Assembly: GCA_023386815.1 (NCBI GenBank) | Contig: JAEWIZ010000031.1 | Coordinates: 1-35,018, forward strand | From: Bacillota bacterium | GTDB taxonomy: Bacteria; Bacillota; Clostridia; Lachnospirales; Lachnospiraceae | Direction of reading: 5' to 3' | DNA: 35,018 nucleotides | Notes under the pieces: model-generated | Database searches by the model: none | The model's input: only the letters and a program-made list of their open reading frames with translations | What the model was told of the DNA's origin: nothing | Shown here: piece by piece, positions 24,204 through 32,785 of the stretch | Layout: each line of letters begins with the position of its first letter | Position numbering within the stretch: the first letter of the stretch is position 1 | Position numbers and translations under genes: made by a program

Positions 24204-25031
24204 TTATTTCAACTGATCAAAATCTACACTGGGATAACTCCACGGAGCATCCATGCTTCCAGGAACCTTGCAGTCTTCTTTCTCATGTGGATGCGGGGGC
24301 TTTGGACCAGGCCAGCAAATCTGCTGTTTCTGAAGTAATTTAATGCACAGATATACAACGGACTTGTCAGTGAACTCCTGGAATTCCTCTTCATTCTTGA
24401 AGCCATGGATCGGGGTGCCCTTCTTATCAATGTCTGCATCGAATACTGCAGCCCATTCCATCTCACAATATACCGGCTCATTAAAGATTTCAACTTCGGA
24501 TCTATCAGCTTCTCTAATATCCTTACCCATACGTTTTTCGTCAAAGTATCTTGCTACCATTGGAGGAAGATTTGGTTTGATATATGGTTTGTTTCCTTTA
24601 AAATCTACCTTGGTATATACTCTGAAAGGAACATGCACGGTAGTATCCTTGATTACACCACCAATACCGGAGCTTTTTGCATTTGTACAGGTTCTAGCTG
24701 CATATTCAATATTCTTTCTAATGTATCCCTCTAAAAACACCTTATCTGTACCGGCAATAAATCTGCACTGTGTTAAGAATACCTGTTTTTCAATACGCTT
24801 AATTTCATAGGATGGCTCATTTAACCTAATTAATGCTTCCGCATCAATCTGAATTACGAATTCTGCAAGTACCTTCGGGATTTTGAAATCTCCACCGTAC
24901 CAAGGATAATTTAATGCACCAGAAAGTGTATCAGACTGAACAACGCCAGCGTCACATCCCATATCACAATTTGTGCTTACGCTCATATCTGTGCTTACTA
25001 CTTTTGCACTATTGTCTCTATTGTTACCCAT
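24204..25031 (-). CDS. SPOCS-domain, CsxC-like spore-surface protein
   Basis: A 275-aa protein resembling clostridial CsxC/DUF3794 (SPOCS) proteins found in spore coat or exosporium. The N-terminus has a Cys motif (TNCDMGCDAGVVQ). The core about 77-115 shows the SPOCS pattern VFLTQCRFIAGTDKVFLEGY followed by RKNIEYA. A basic linker leads to a Cys/Pro/His-rich C-terminus (ICWPGPKPPHPHEKEDC), possibly for cross-linking or metal binding. There is no signal peptide, as expected for a protein assembled onto spores from the mother cell. AAGGGG precedes the ATG at 25031. A weak sigma-E/K-like -10 lies upstream. The spore location is family inference. Confidence 0.7.
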   Translation of the reverse strand: MGNNRDNSAKVVSTDMSVSTNCDMGCDAGVVQSDTLSGALNYPWYGGDFKIPKVLAEFVIQIDAEALIRLNEPSYEIKRIEKQVFLTQCRFIAGTDKVFLEGYIRKNIEYAARTCTNAKSSGIGGVIKDTTVHVPFRVYTKVDFKGNKPYIKPNLPPMVARYFDEKRMGKDIREADRSEVEIFNEPVYCEMEWAAVFDADIDKKGTPIHGFKNEEEFQEFTDKSVVYLCIKLLQKQQICWPGPKPPHPHEKEDCKVPGSMDAPWSYPSVDFDQLK

Positions 25032-25108
25032 ATTGTATTCCCCTTTTTTCGTATTTGGATACCATGTAATATCCTAATATATATTATTCTTTTCAGTCGA
25101 AATGGTTC

Positions 25109-25132
25109 ATATTATGGGGAAAAATAGATGGT
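25109..25132 (-). promoter_or_regulatory. Possible mother-cell sigma factor promoter
   Basis: On the minus strand, CATAATAT (25116-25109) fits the sigma-E/sigma-K -10 pattern CATANNNT, with AC 14 bp upstream (25132-25131). The match is short and could be chance, but it fits a spore-surface gene 78 bp downstream. Confidence 0.3.
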
Positions 25133-25216
25133 TAGATCAACCTGCATACATAGTTCTATAGTCCTATTCGAATGAATGCTATCTTATTGTGTCGTCGAAT
25201 TGGTAATTATTGTATT

Positions 25217-25249
25217 TTATCCACAACAGAATGTGGATAGTGTGGATAA
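25217..25249. promoter_or_regulatory. DnaA-box trio upstream of the csxC-like gene
   Basis: A perfect TTATCCACA on the plus strand (25217-25225) is followed by two contiguous boxes on the other strand, TGTGGATAG (25232-25240) and TGTGGATAA (25241-25249). They lie in the 335-bp gap between oppA and the CsxC-like gene, 186 bp before the latter's ATG. Confidence 0.65.
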
Positions 25250-25296
25250 TTGGAAATTATTGTTTATTTGAACCTGGAATTCTCACCGAATCATGA

Positions 25297-25335
25297 CAAA
25301 AGCCGATCTATAACTTAGTCATACATCAGCTTTTG
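25297..25335 (-). terminator. Terminator after the opp operon
   Basis: An 11-bp stem with arms 25297-25307 and 25325-25335. On the minus strand the single mismatch becomes a G-U pair and the stem ends in CTTTTG, so the T-run is short. It is 32 bp beyond the oppA stop. Confidence 0.55.
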
Positions 25336-25366
25336 CTACAATTGATATTGATTTTGTTGTCGTTAA

Positions 25367-27214
25367 TTATTTGATCGGCTCTTCTGCCGTTAGTTCAATT
25401 AAATGACTGGTCTGTTTGATATCACCGGATATATTCTCATAATGCTTTACCCGATTATTTACTGCAACCAGCCCAATCCTCCAAAAGACAGGAATTGCTG
25501 GTGCTTCCTGAAAAAAGACCTCCTGCCATTCCTTGTATTTATGTATCAAAAAGATATTATCCCAAGCCTGAGCGGAAGAAATCTGGTCTATAATAACATC
25601 AAAGGTATCACTGGTGTATCTGGTGTAGTTTGCTGCCGAATTACGCCCCCACAATACCGCAGGGTTTGGATTATATCCGGTGCTCCACCCCGCATCATAC
25701 ATATCAATTGCAGGGTCATCCCCCTCAATTGCTTCATAAAATGCATTAAACTCACTAAGACGTCCCTGATATAACTCTACACGAAGCCCAATATCTCTCC
25801 AACATTGAATTTTATACTGTGCAATTACATCCGCATTCTCACCATCCATCATTGCCCAGACAATCGTAAGTTTTTTCCCCTTTGGATTCTCCCGGTATCC
25901 ATCGCCGTCTAAATCCAAGTAGCCTGCCTCCTCCAGTAGCTGCTTCGCCTTTTCGGGATTATACACATACCCGGATAGCTTTGTGTTCTGATATGTCAAA
26001 TGCCTTGGTGTAATCACTGATGTTGCCAGAAACCGCAGACCATGATAAACATATAGTGCAATCGCCTGATTATCCACCGCATATCCAATTGCCTGACGAA
26101 GCTTTACATTAGCCATCTTTGAGTCAGGATTATAGACATTCTCGTTTTTCTTAGCATTCCAGTGTCCTAGTTTAAAACCGGTATAGCTAAAGGAAGTCTG
26201 TATCTGACCCAGATACTGATAATTAGTTGGGTTCCTATAATCCGGATATTGCTGTGCTGAAAATTCTGCCACATCAAACTTACCCTCTTTCATTGCAGCA
26301 GGTACTAATTCCGGCTTTACCACGGTTACCGTCACACCATCTAACTTAGGTTTACCCATCCAGTACTCGTCAAAGCGTACAAACTCCACTGATTCACCGG
26401 GTACAACATTCTTTACCTGAAAGGGTCCAAACCCGATTGGCTTGATACGTGTTTTTGCATGCCCTGCCATTTCCTTAATAGGAACATCCTTATAATAATG
26501 CCTGGGTATTGGATTGGTCCAGAAACCCCCGACAAGAATAGAGGGGTAAAATTCTTTAAAATGTATTACCAGTGTCATTTCATCCTCTGACAGCTCCAAT
26601 CCGGATATTTTATCAGATTTTCCGACATGATATTCTTCTACCCCTAAAATATTGGTAAAGGTTTTATCATAGCGAAATCCCTCATAATCCTTATGACATA
26701 TTACTTCATATGCAAATACCAGATCATCAAGGGTAACGCTAGTTCCATCATGCCACTTCACACCATTTCTCATGTGTAGAGTCACCGTTTTTGACTCTAC
26801 ATCATAATCATACGTAGCTGCTCCGTCCTGATCTGCCACAAATTTCTCATCATAACTAAGTAGTCCTTCCGAAAACCAGCTTAAAATCGCCGCATCATAA
26901 TTATCTTCATAAAAGCAGTAGTTTAGTACCCCTCCAAAGGCAGAGCTGCTAACCAGAGCTACCTTTAATGTACCGCCTTTAATACTAGGATTATCATTTG
27001 TGACTGAATCCGGAAATTTGGCAGCAGCATCTGCTGCTGAAACAATTCTTTTACTGGTTGTTCCTGTAGTCTCAGCCTGAGCTTCTCGTACCATCTCAGC
27101 AGAATTCTTCTTTTGCTCCAAAGCATTCTCTACGCTATCCTCTGCATACATACCAAAGAAAACGACTATCAGCAAGAATACCAATATTCCTGCGAAAAGC
27201 TTTTTCATCTTCAT
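25367..27214 (-). CDS. oppA: Oligopeptide ABC transporter substrate-binding protein (family 5)
   Basis: Extracellular solute-binding protein of the peptide/nickel family (SBP_bac_5), 615 aa, delivering substrate to the OppBC permease. The N-terminus KMKKLFAGILVFLLIVVFF is a signal or anchor helix, but no lipobox Cys follows (GMYAEDS), which is unusual for a Gram-positive binding protein. A short linker leads to the binding domain starting near GGTLKVALVSS, with the conserved VKWHDGTSVTLDDLVFAYE region (about 150-175). Substrate could be peptides or, in plant-degrading clostridia, oligosaccharides. It is the last gene of the D-F-B-C-A operon, 21 bp after oppC, with GAGAGG before its ATG. Confidence 0.88.
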   Translation of the reverse strand: MKMKKLFAGILVFLLIVVFFGMYAEDSVENALEQKKNSAEMVREAQAETTGTTSKRIVSAADAAAKFPDSVTNDNPSIKGGTLKVALVSSSAFGGVLNYCFYEDNYDAAILSWFSEGLLSYDEKFVADQDGAATYDYDVESKTVTLHMRNGVKWHDGTSVTLDDLVFAYEVICHKDYEGFRYDKTFTNILGVEEYHVGKSDKISGLELSEDEMTLVIHFKEFYPSILVGGFWTNPIPRHYYKDVPIKEMAGHAKTRIKPIGFGPFQVKNVVPGESVEFVRFDEYWMGKPKLDGVTVTVVKPELVPAAMKEGKFDVAEFSAQQYPDYRNPTNYQYLGQIQTSFSYTGFKLGHWNAKKNENVYNPDSKMANVKLRQAIGYAVDNQAIALYVYHGLRFLATSVITPRHLTYQNTKLSGYVYNPEKAKQLLEEAGYLDLDGDGYRENPKGKKLTIVWAMMDGENADVIAQYKIQCWRDIGLRVELYQGRLSEFNAFYEAIEGDDPAIDMYDAGWSTGYNPNPAVLWGRNSAANYTRYTSDTFDVIIDQISSAQAWDNIFLIHKYKEWQEVFFQEAPAIPVFWRIGLVAVNNRVKHYENISGDIKQTSHLIELTAEEPIK

Positions 27215-27235
27215 GCGATCCTCTCATCTCCTTGC

Positions 27236-28156
27236 TTAAGCAGCTCTTTGCTTTGAATCTGCTGCTCGTTTCACTGCCTGACCTACGAAATTAATACAAA
27301 GCATCATTGTAAATATTAATAAGGCGGCAGGAAGCCATTGCCACCACCTTTTTTGAATATTCTCAGGTGTTGCTGCATAGCCAATTAAAGTTCCAAGGCT
27401 TGGAGTATCAAAGGGCAATCCAAAGCCCAGGAAGGTCAGCCCTGTCTCTAGCCCCATATTTCCAGCCAGATTTAAAGTTAGGTTAACGATAATCATTGAA
27501 CCAATATTAGGCAGCACCTCACGGAACATGATAATGATATTCCTTGTTCCTAAGGTTTTAGAAGCCTGTACGTATTCAAGACTGTTTTGCTGCAAGGTTT
27601 TAGCACGGATTAATCTGGCATCCGAAATCCAACTGAACGCTGTAATGATTAGAATAAAGGTTGTTACATTATAATTCGGTATTAGCGAGACCAGCACAAT
27701 AATAAACATCAGTCTTGGCAGCATAGAGATAAAATCCAGCACACGCATAATCACACCATCCACTATCCCCCCATAAAAACCTGCACATAGACCAACCACT
27801 GTCCCAATGATACCTCCAAACAGTGTTACTCCAAGAGCAATAAGGAAGGAGTTTCTGGATCCCAGAAATAGCTGGGGTAGCATATCACGCCCTGACGCAT
27901 CCGTCCCCAATAGGTATTTAACTGACGGTGCCTGATTTAACTTTGTCAGATTGATTCGCGTGGAATTCGGCGAAGGTAGGAAGGTAGCACAGATAAATAC
28001 CGTAGTTAAAATTGCTATCAGTATCAGAAGGGACATGCTCGCCGCTTTATCCTGCATCAACTCCTTCTCAATCAGTCGCAGGAAGGAAGGTGCCTTCATG
28101 GACTTAATGTCCTTATTAGGTGTATTGTCTTCTGTTTTTTCCTTATCCTTTTCCAT
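27236..28156 (-). CDS. oppC: Oligopeptide ABC transporter permease OppC
   Basis: A 306-aa inner-membrane permease of the binding-protein-dependent family. A charged N-terminal tail of about 38 residues precedes the first transmembrane helix (SLLILIAILTTVFICATF). The DppC/OppC signature YLLGTDASGRDM is at about 80-93, and the EAA-type cytoplasmic loop (EYVQASKTLGTRNIIIMFRE) contacts the ATPases. Six transmembrane helices are visible. The start at 28156 has AAAGGAG 9 nt upstream. It lies 33 bp after oppB and 21 bp before oppA. Confidence 0.94.
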   Translation of the reverse strand: MEKDKEKTEDNTPNKDIKSMKAPSFLRLIEKELMQDKAASMSLLILIAILTTVFICATFLPSPNSTRINLTKLNQAPSVKYLLGTDASGRDMLPQLFLGSRNSFLIALGVTLFGGIIGTVVGLCAGFYGGIVDGVIMRVLDFISMLPRLMFIIVLVSLIPNYNVTTFILIITAFSWISDARLIRAKTLQQNSLEYVQASKTLGTRNIIIMFREVLPNIGSMIIVNLTLNLAGNMGLETGLTFLGFGLPFDTPSLGTLIGYAATPENIQKRWWQWLPAALLIFTMMLCINFVGQAVKRAADSKQRAA

Positions 28157-28189
28157 GCAGTCAACGCTCCTTTCGCATTTTTAATGTAT

Positions 28190-29164
28190 TCATCTTATTC
28201 TGATCCTCGGATCAACGATACTCATGATAATATCAGATAAAAGTGTGCCTACCACAGTTAGTACTGCAAATAGAATAATCAAAGCATTTACTACTGCATA
28301 ATCCCTTCTCAGGATAGATTCGATGAACAGTCTGCCCATACCGGGATAGGAGAATACATATTCAATAAAAATGGAACCTCCCAGTAAAAAGGCAATATCA
28401 TAGCCCATAAAGCTTGCTATCGGTAGTACTGCATTTCTAAAAATGTGTCTGGAGAAAACTTTATGTTCAGGAACTCCTTTTGAGCGTGCAGTAAGTACAA
28501 AATCAGAATTCTTGTAATCAATAATTTCACTTCTTAGAAATTGTATGGTACCAATGGTATATAACAGCCCGCCAGTCAGAGCAGGAAGTATCATATGATA
28601 GATTCGATCTTTATAATAGGGCAGCGTTCCTGCCACATACGTTGCATCAACACTTCCTCCCATAGGAAACCATCGCAGCTTAAAAGCAAATATAAAAATA
28701 TTCATCAGACCAAATACCACCGTAGGCATTGCCAGCGCAATAAACGTATACAAAACAATTGCCTTATCAGCAAACTTATTCTGATACCGGCCTGATATTA
28801 TTCCAAGCAAAATACCAATAAGATAAGAGAGAAGAGCTGTCATTAGTGCCAGCCAGAAGGTATTTCCCGCTCGTTGTCCAATGAGCTTAAGTACCGGCAG
28901 CTTATAGGCTGTGCTCTCGCCCAAATCTCCATGCAGGGCACTCCAGATCCATCTGCCATATTTGACATACCAGGGATCATAATAACCCCATTGCTGTCGC
29001 AGTTCTTCCAGTCTGGCAGGAGAAACATTCGGATCAATTTTACCGGTAAGTGCATCTCCCGGCATAAAATTAGCTAGTAAAAAGATCAGCAGGCTTAAGA
29101 TTATGATCTGCGGGATCAGTATTAAAAATCGTCGAACTATTGTTTTTCCCATACCCTTCGTCAC
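28190..29164 (-). CDS. oppB: Oligopeptide ABC transporter permease OppB
   Basis: A 324-aa inner-membrane permease. It shows the typical OppB N-terminus (RRFLILIPQIIILSLLIFLL), the periplasm-facing ELRQQWGYYDPWYVKYGRW region, and the cytoplasmic coupling loop DFVLTARSKGVPEHKVFSRH. The C-terminal PGMGRLFIESILRRDY motif is characteristic. The start is GTG at 29164, only 7 nt after the oppF stop, with AAAGAG as a modest ribosome binding site. Translation is probably coupled to oppF. Confidence 0.94.
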   Translation of the reverse strand: MTKGMGKTIVRRFLILIPQIIILSLLIFLLANFMPGDALTGKIDPNVSPARLEELRQQWGYYDPWYVKYGRWIWSALHGDLGESTAYKLPVLKLIGQRAGNTFWLALMTALLSYLIGILLGIISGRYQNKFADKAIVLYTFIALAMPTVVFGLMNIFIFAFKLRWFPMGGSVDATYVAGTLPYYKDRIYHMILPALTGGLLYTIGTIQFLRSEIIDYKNSDFVLTARSKGVPEHKVFSRHIFRNAVLPIASFMGYDIAFLLGGSIFIEYVFSYPGMGRLFIESILRRDYAVVNALIILFAVLTVVGTLLSDIIMSIVDPRIRIR

Positions 29165-29171
29165 TCTCTTT

Positions 29172-30098
29172 CTAAGGCAATGCTACATAGTGATTATCAT
29201 TTATTCTTTTTAAATTATAGACCTGATTATCCTTTGAATAGAACTGATGGTACTTTAAACTATACTCTATCGCTGCCCTTTCCCTAATACTTTTCACCTC
29301 TTCCCGCTTACCTGGATTCTTATTTGGAATAGCCGCAATTAATCGTTTGGTATAGACATGCATGGGCTGACTATATATTTGATGTCTGCTGCCCATCTCG
29401 ACAAAACGTCCTTTATGCATAATTGCTATATTCGAACACATATGTTCAACGACCCCGAGATCATGACTAATAAAGAGAAAAGCAAGATTAAATTGCTGTT
29501 GAATATCCTTCATAAAATTTAATACCTGTGCCTGTACGGATAGATCCAGCGCAGAAACCGGTTCATCCGCAATAATTAGCTTTGGTTTTAATGCCATAGC
29601 TCTGGCAATTCCAATTCTCTGTCTCTGACCACCGGAAAATTCATGGGGATATTTTAAAACATTTTCCGGTGCCAGACCCACAATATTCAACAGTTCCTCC
29701 ACCTTCCTCCGCTCTTCTTTTGGTGTCAAATGATCAAAATTGCGAATAGGTTCTGCCACAATATCTAAAACTCTTTTCTTTGGGTTTAAAGAAGAGTATG
29801 CATCCTGAAAAATCATCTGCACACCCCTGCGATAAGGAGAGTGATTTTTTCCTACATATCTCGTGATATCTTCCCCCTGATAACGGATCTGCCCCGCAGT
29901 AATTTTTGTGAGTCCAATGACAGCCTTGCCGGTAGTGCTTTTCCCTGACCCTGACTCTCCAACCAATCCTAAGGTTTTGCCTTCTTCTATGGAAAAAGAT
30001 ACACCATCAACTGCCTTTACATAATCTTTCACTTGCCCAAGAATGCCTCCTCGGATCGGATAATATACCTTTAAATTCTCAACCTCTAATAATGACAC
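29172..30098 (-). CDS. oppF: Oligopeptide ABC transporter ATPase OppF
   Basis: Cytoplasmic ATPase subunit, 308 aa from the chosen GTG at 30098. This start has AGGAGAGG 8 nt upstream; a GTG at 30107 lies too close to that site. The coding start overlaps oppD by 20 nt. Walker A is GESGSGKST, Q-loop QMIFQDAYSSLNP, signature FSGGQRQRIGIARA, Walker B LIIADEPVSALD and H-loop ISHDLG. The C-terminal extension (about 265-308) is not the usual Cys-containing oligo_HPY tail but ends in a Tyr/Asn/Lys-rich stretch. Confidence 0.94.
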   Translation of the reverse strand: MSLLEVENLKVYYPIRGGILGQVKDYVKAVDGVSFSIEEGKTLGLVGESGSGKSTTGKAVIGLTKITAGQIRYQGEDITRYVGKNHSPYRRGVQMIFQDAYSSLNPKKRVLDIVAEPIRNFDHLTPKEERRKVEELLNIVGLAPENVLKYPHEFSGGQRQRIGIARAMALKPKLIIADEPVSALDLSVQAQVLNFMKDIQQQFNLAFLFISHDLGVVEHMCSNIAIMHKGRFVEMGSRHQIYSQPMHVYTKRLIAAIPNKNPGKREEVKSIRERAAIEYSLKYHQFYSKDNQVYNLKRINDNHYVALP

Positions 30099-31143
30099 GA
30101 TTATCACCTCTCCTTCCTCTGTTCACCAATGAGTTTACCGGAACATTCGTAGGTTTTAGATAAAAATTCTTATAACAGGAACATAGAACCATATGCCCCG
30201 GCTTTACCTCATGGTACTGAGGATCTATCTCATGAAAAGAGTCCACAATCCAAGGAATACGAGGTGCAAAGCGACACCCATAGCGTTTCATGTTTAAAAG
30301 AGAAGGCACCATACCCTCTATGACCGGAAGCCTTACATCCTCACGGTCGCTTTGATATGCATCTGGCATTGAAGCAAAAAGTGACTTTGTATAAGGATGT
30401 AGTGGATTTGCAAAGATCTCTTTCACATCTGCTGTCTCTACGATCTGTCCTGCATACATAACAGCTACCCTATCTGCCATTTCCGCAACTACCCCGAGAT
30501 CATGGGTGATTAATATAATACCTGATTTCATCTCTTTTTGAAGTTTCTTTAACAACTCCAGGATTTGAGCTTGTATCGTTACATCGAGGGCTGTTGTCGG
30601 TTCATCGGCAATCATCAGTGATGGCTTACAGGATAAGGCAATTGCTATCATTGCCCTCTGTCTCATTCCTCCTGACAGTTCATGGGGAAACTGTTGATAG
30701 GTAAGCTCCGGAGCTTGTATTCCAACCTGTGCTAAAAGCTCCAAGGCACGTTTCTTCCTCTCCCCCATATTCATCTTCGTATGATAAAGCAAGGCCTCTT
30801 CAATCTGTGCCCCAATTCTCATCAATGGATTTAATGCGGTCAGAGGATCCTGAAAAATCATTCCTATCTCCCCTCCTCTGATTTTATTAAGCTCCTCAAG
30901 ACTCAAGCCTAAGATATCCTTTCCTTTAAAATAGATACTTCCCTCCACCTTCGTATGCACCTTATTATGTAAGTTTAAAACAGAAAGAGCCAGAGCGCTT
31001 TTTCCGCAACCTGACTCACCAACAATGGCAAACACTTCATTTTCATTAATTTGCATGGAAACTCCATCAACCGCTGCATAATATGTTCCATTAATACAAA
31101 ACGACGTTACTAGATTATTGATTCGCAACAGCTCTTTCCCCAT
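30079..31143 (-). CDS. oppD: Oligopeptide ABC transporter ATPase OppD
   Basis: First gene of the opp operon, 354 aa, energising peptide uptake. Walker A is GESGCGKS (42-49), Q-loop MIFQDPLTALNP, signature LSGGMRQRAMIAIALS, Walker B LMIADEPTTALD and H-loop ITHDLG. The C-terminal oligo_HPY region is altered: GCRFAPRIPWI stands where RCP is usual and the middle Cys is replaced, while CSC remains near the end. The start at 31143 has TAGGAG 8 nt upstream. The gene overlaps oppF. I could not identify a convincing promoter in the 222 bp before it. Confidence 0.93.
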   Translation of the reverse strand: MGKELLRINNLVTSFCINGTYYAAVDGVSMQINENEVFAIVGESGCGKSALALSVLNLHNKVHTKVEGSIYFKGKDILGLSLEELNKIRGGEIGMIFQDPLTALNPLMRIGAQIEEALLYHTKMNMGERKKRALELLAQVGIQAPELTYQQFPHELSGGMRQRAMIAIALSCKPSLMIADEPTTALDVTIQAQILELLKKLQKEMKSGIILITHDLGVVAEMADRVAVMYAGQIVETADVKEIFANPLHPYTKSLFASMPDAYQSDREDVRLPVIEGMVPSLLNMKRYGCRFAPRIPWIVDSFHEIDPQYHEVKPGHMVLCSCYKNFYLKPTNVPVNSLVNRGRRGDNRVIIRG

Positions 31144-31313
31144 CCTGTTATCTCCTAATTCTTTGGCACTGCGAAGTCTTATTTACCATATATTTTAATT
31201 TTCCTATAAATATGACCACCTTATATGAAATTAACATTAATTTAATGAAATACAAAATCAGAAAAATGCACATACTTTCAACATATTCAGTACATTGTAA
31301 AGATTTTATGAAA

Positions 31314-31339
31314 ATAAAATCCTGATGAATCATATATTA
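31314..31339 (+). promoter_or_regulatory. Candidate sigma-E promoter for the LysM gene
   Basis: -10 CATATATTA (31331-31339) fits the mother-cell pattern CATANNNTA, with ATA 14 bp upstream (31314-31316) as -35 core. It ends 26 bp before the ATG. Bacillus YaaH/SleL-type genes are sigma-E controlled, which fits. Confidence 0.45.
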
Positions 31340-31365
31340 ATAGAAAGATGTAATTGAGGTATCTT

Positions 31366-32667
31366 ATGGAAATATATGTGGTACAACAAGGAGATACTAT
31401 AGCTTCGATAGCCTCTGCATTTGGTGTATCGGTCGAACGAATAATTTTGGAAAATGGATTATATGCCTCTGATAATCTCGTAGTTGGCCAAACCTTAGTT
31501 ATTACATATCCAAGTCAGGTTTATATTGTTCAGGAGGGAGACACCTTAGACGGTATCGCCGAGGCTTTTCAGGTAACTGTGATGCAATTACTCAGAAATA
31601 ATCCAAGCTTATCTAATAGATCTTATCTGGTTTCCGGTGAGACTTTGGTAATCAGCTATAACAATGATAATGGAAGCCTTTTCGTAGATGGCTATGCCTA
31701 CTCCTTTATTGATAAAGATCTCCTAAGAATGACTTTACCTTATCTGACCAATCTACCTATTTTAAATTATCGTATTACCGGAAATGGCGGATTTATCGGC
31801 GGTGATGAAGATGTATCTGTCATTCAAACTGCAAGATTATATGAAACAACCTCCAGTTTTGTCATTACCGCATACTCAGATACAGGAACGATTGATACCA
31901 CGGTAATTCAGGACATACTGCTAGATTCTAAGATTCAAGAAATAGAAATAGAAAATATGATTTCTATATTAAAGACAAAGGGATATGATTCCGTAAATCT
32001 GGCATTTCAGCTGGTTAATCTCTATAATCAACAGTATTATTTAGATTTTTTAGAAAGGGTAAGTGTCCGTCTGCATGCAGAAGGGTATCCTGTGTACTTA
32101 ACCTTCAATCCCGGATTATATTTCTATGGAACCGAGTTAACCTTTGAAAAAATAAATTACTCCGAATTCAGCCGATTATCAGACGGTATCCTATTTTTAG
32201 CCTATGATTGGGGTTCCATCCAACGTCCCCCAACTCCATACTCAATCATAACAACACCAGCTTTACTTGATTATATTATAGAGCAGGTTCCTATCGACAA
32301 AATCTGGATAGAGCTTGCTACCCTAGGATATGACTGGAAATTACCTTATATCCCTGGCGTATCAAAAGCAAATGCTCTTACCTACAATTCCGTAATGACC
32401 TTAGCTCGAGAAATGAATGCTGTCATTTATTATGATGAAGAAATTCTTTCCGCATATTTTGAATATACTGATTTTGATAATATTAATCATATTGTGTGGT
32501 TCAAGGATGCCCGAAGTATAGATTCTTCCCTGACTATCCTGAAAAGTCATGGGATAAAGGGCGTTGGAATCTGGAATATCATGTGTTATTTTTACCAACT
32601 TTGGCTGGTGGTTAATACTCAATACGAAGTTCAGAAGGTGTTAACAAAAGAAATGGTAACGGAGTAG
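31366..32667 (+). CDS. LysM protein with degenerate GH18-like domain (YaaH/SleL-like)
   Basis: A 433-aa protein with two N-terminal LysM domains (about 1-47 and 50-97) for peptidoglycan binding and a C-terminal glycoside hydrolase 18-like barrel (about 105-420). There is no signal peptide, as in YaaH/SleL proteins placed on spores by the mother cell. The GH18 catalytic motif DxxDxDxE is replaced: residues 208-215 read DSVNLAFQ, so the second and third Asp and the proton-donor Glu are lost. The nucleotide sequence there (31981-32010) is clean, with no frameshift. The start at 31366 has GAGG 8 nt upstream. It is probably a cortex- or coat-binding pseudoenzyme rather than an active N-acetylglucosaminidase. 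Confidence 0.85.
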   Translation: MEIYVVQQGDTIASIASAFGVSVERIILENGLYASDNLVVGQTLVITYPSQVYIVQEGDTLDGIAEAFQVTVMQLLRNNPSLSNRSYLVSGETLVISYNNDNGSLFVDGYAYSFIDKDLLRMTLPYLTNLPILNYRITGNGGFIGGDEDVSVIQTARLYETTSSFVITAYSDTGTIDTTVIQDILLDSKIQEIEIENMISILKTKGYDSVNLAFQLVNLYNQQYYLDFLERVSVRLHAEGYPVYLTFNPGLYFYGTELTFEKINYSEFSRLSDGILFLAYDWGSIQRPPTPYSIITTPALLDYIIEQVPIDKIWIELATLGYDWKLPYIPGVSKANALTYNSVMTLAREMNAVIYYDEEILSAYFEYTDFDNINHIVWFKDARSIDSSLTILKSHGIKGVGIWNIMCYFYQLWLVVNTQYEVQKVLTKEMVTE

Positions 32668-32693
32668 CGATATGAATATGATAAGATTCCCGT

Positions 32694-32756
32694 AAATCAG
32701 CTTATGAAAAATCCCACACTACGATATCATTTGATAAAGTAATGTGGGTATTTTTT
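32694..32756. terminator. Bidirectional terminator, copy 1 of a repeated element
   Basis: The stem CCCACACTAC (32713-32722) / GTAATGTGGG (32739-32748) is followed by TATTTTTT on the plus strand, ending the LysM gene, and by an AT-rich T-run on the minus strand, able to end the ZIP gene. The 62-bp segment from 32694 to 32755 reappears at 33800-33861. Confidence 0.85.
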
Positions 32757-32785
32757 CATTCATTCATATGAATTTATAAGAATCC

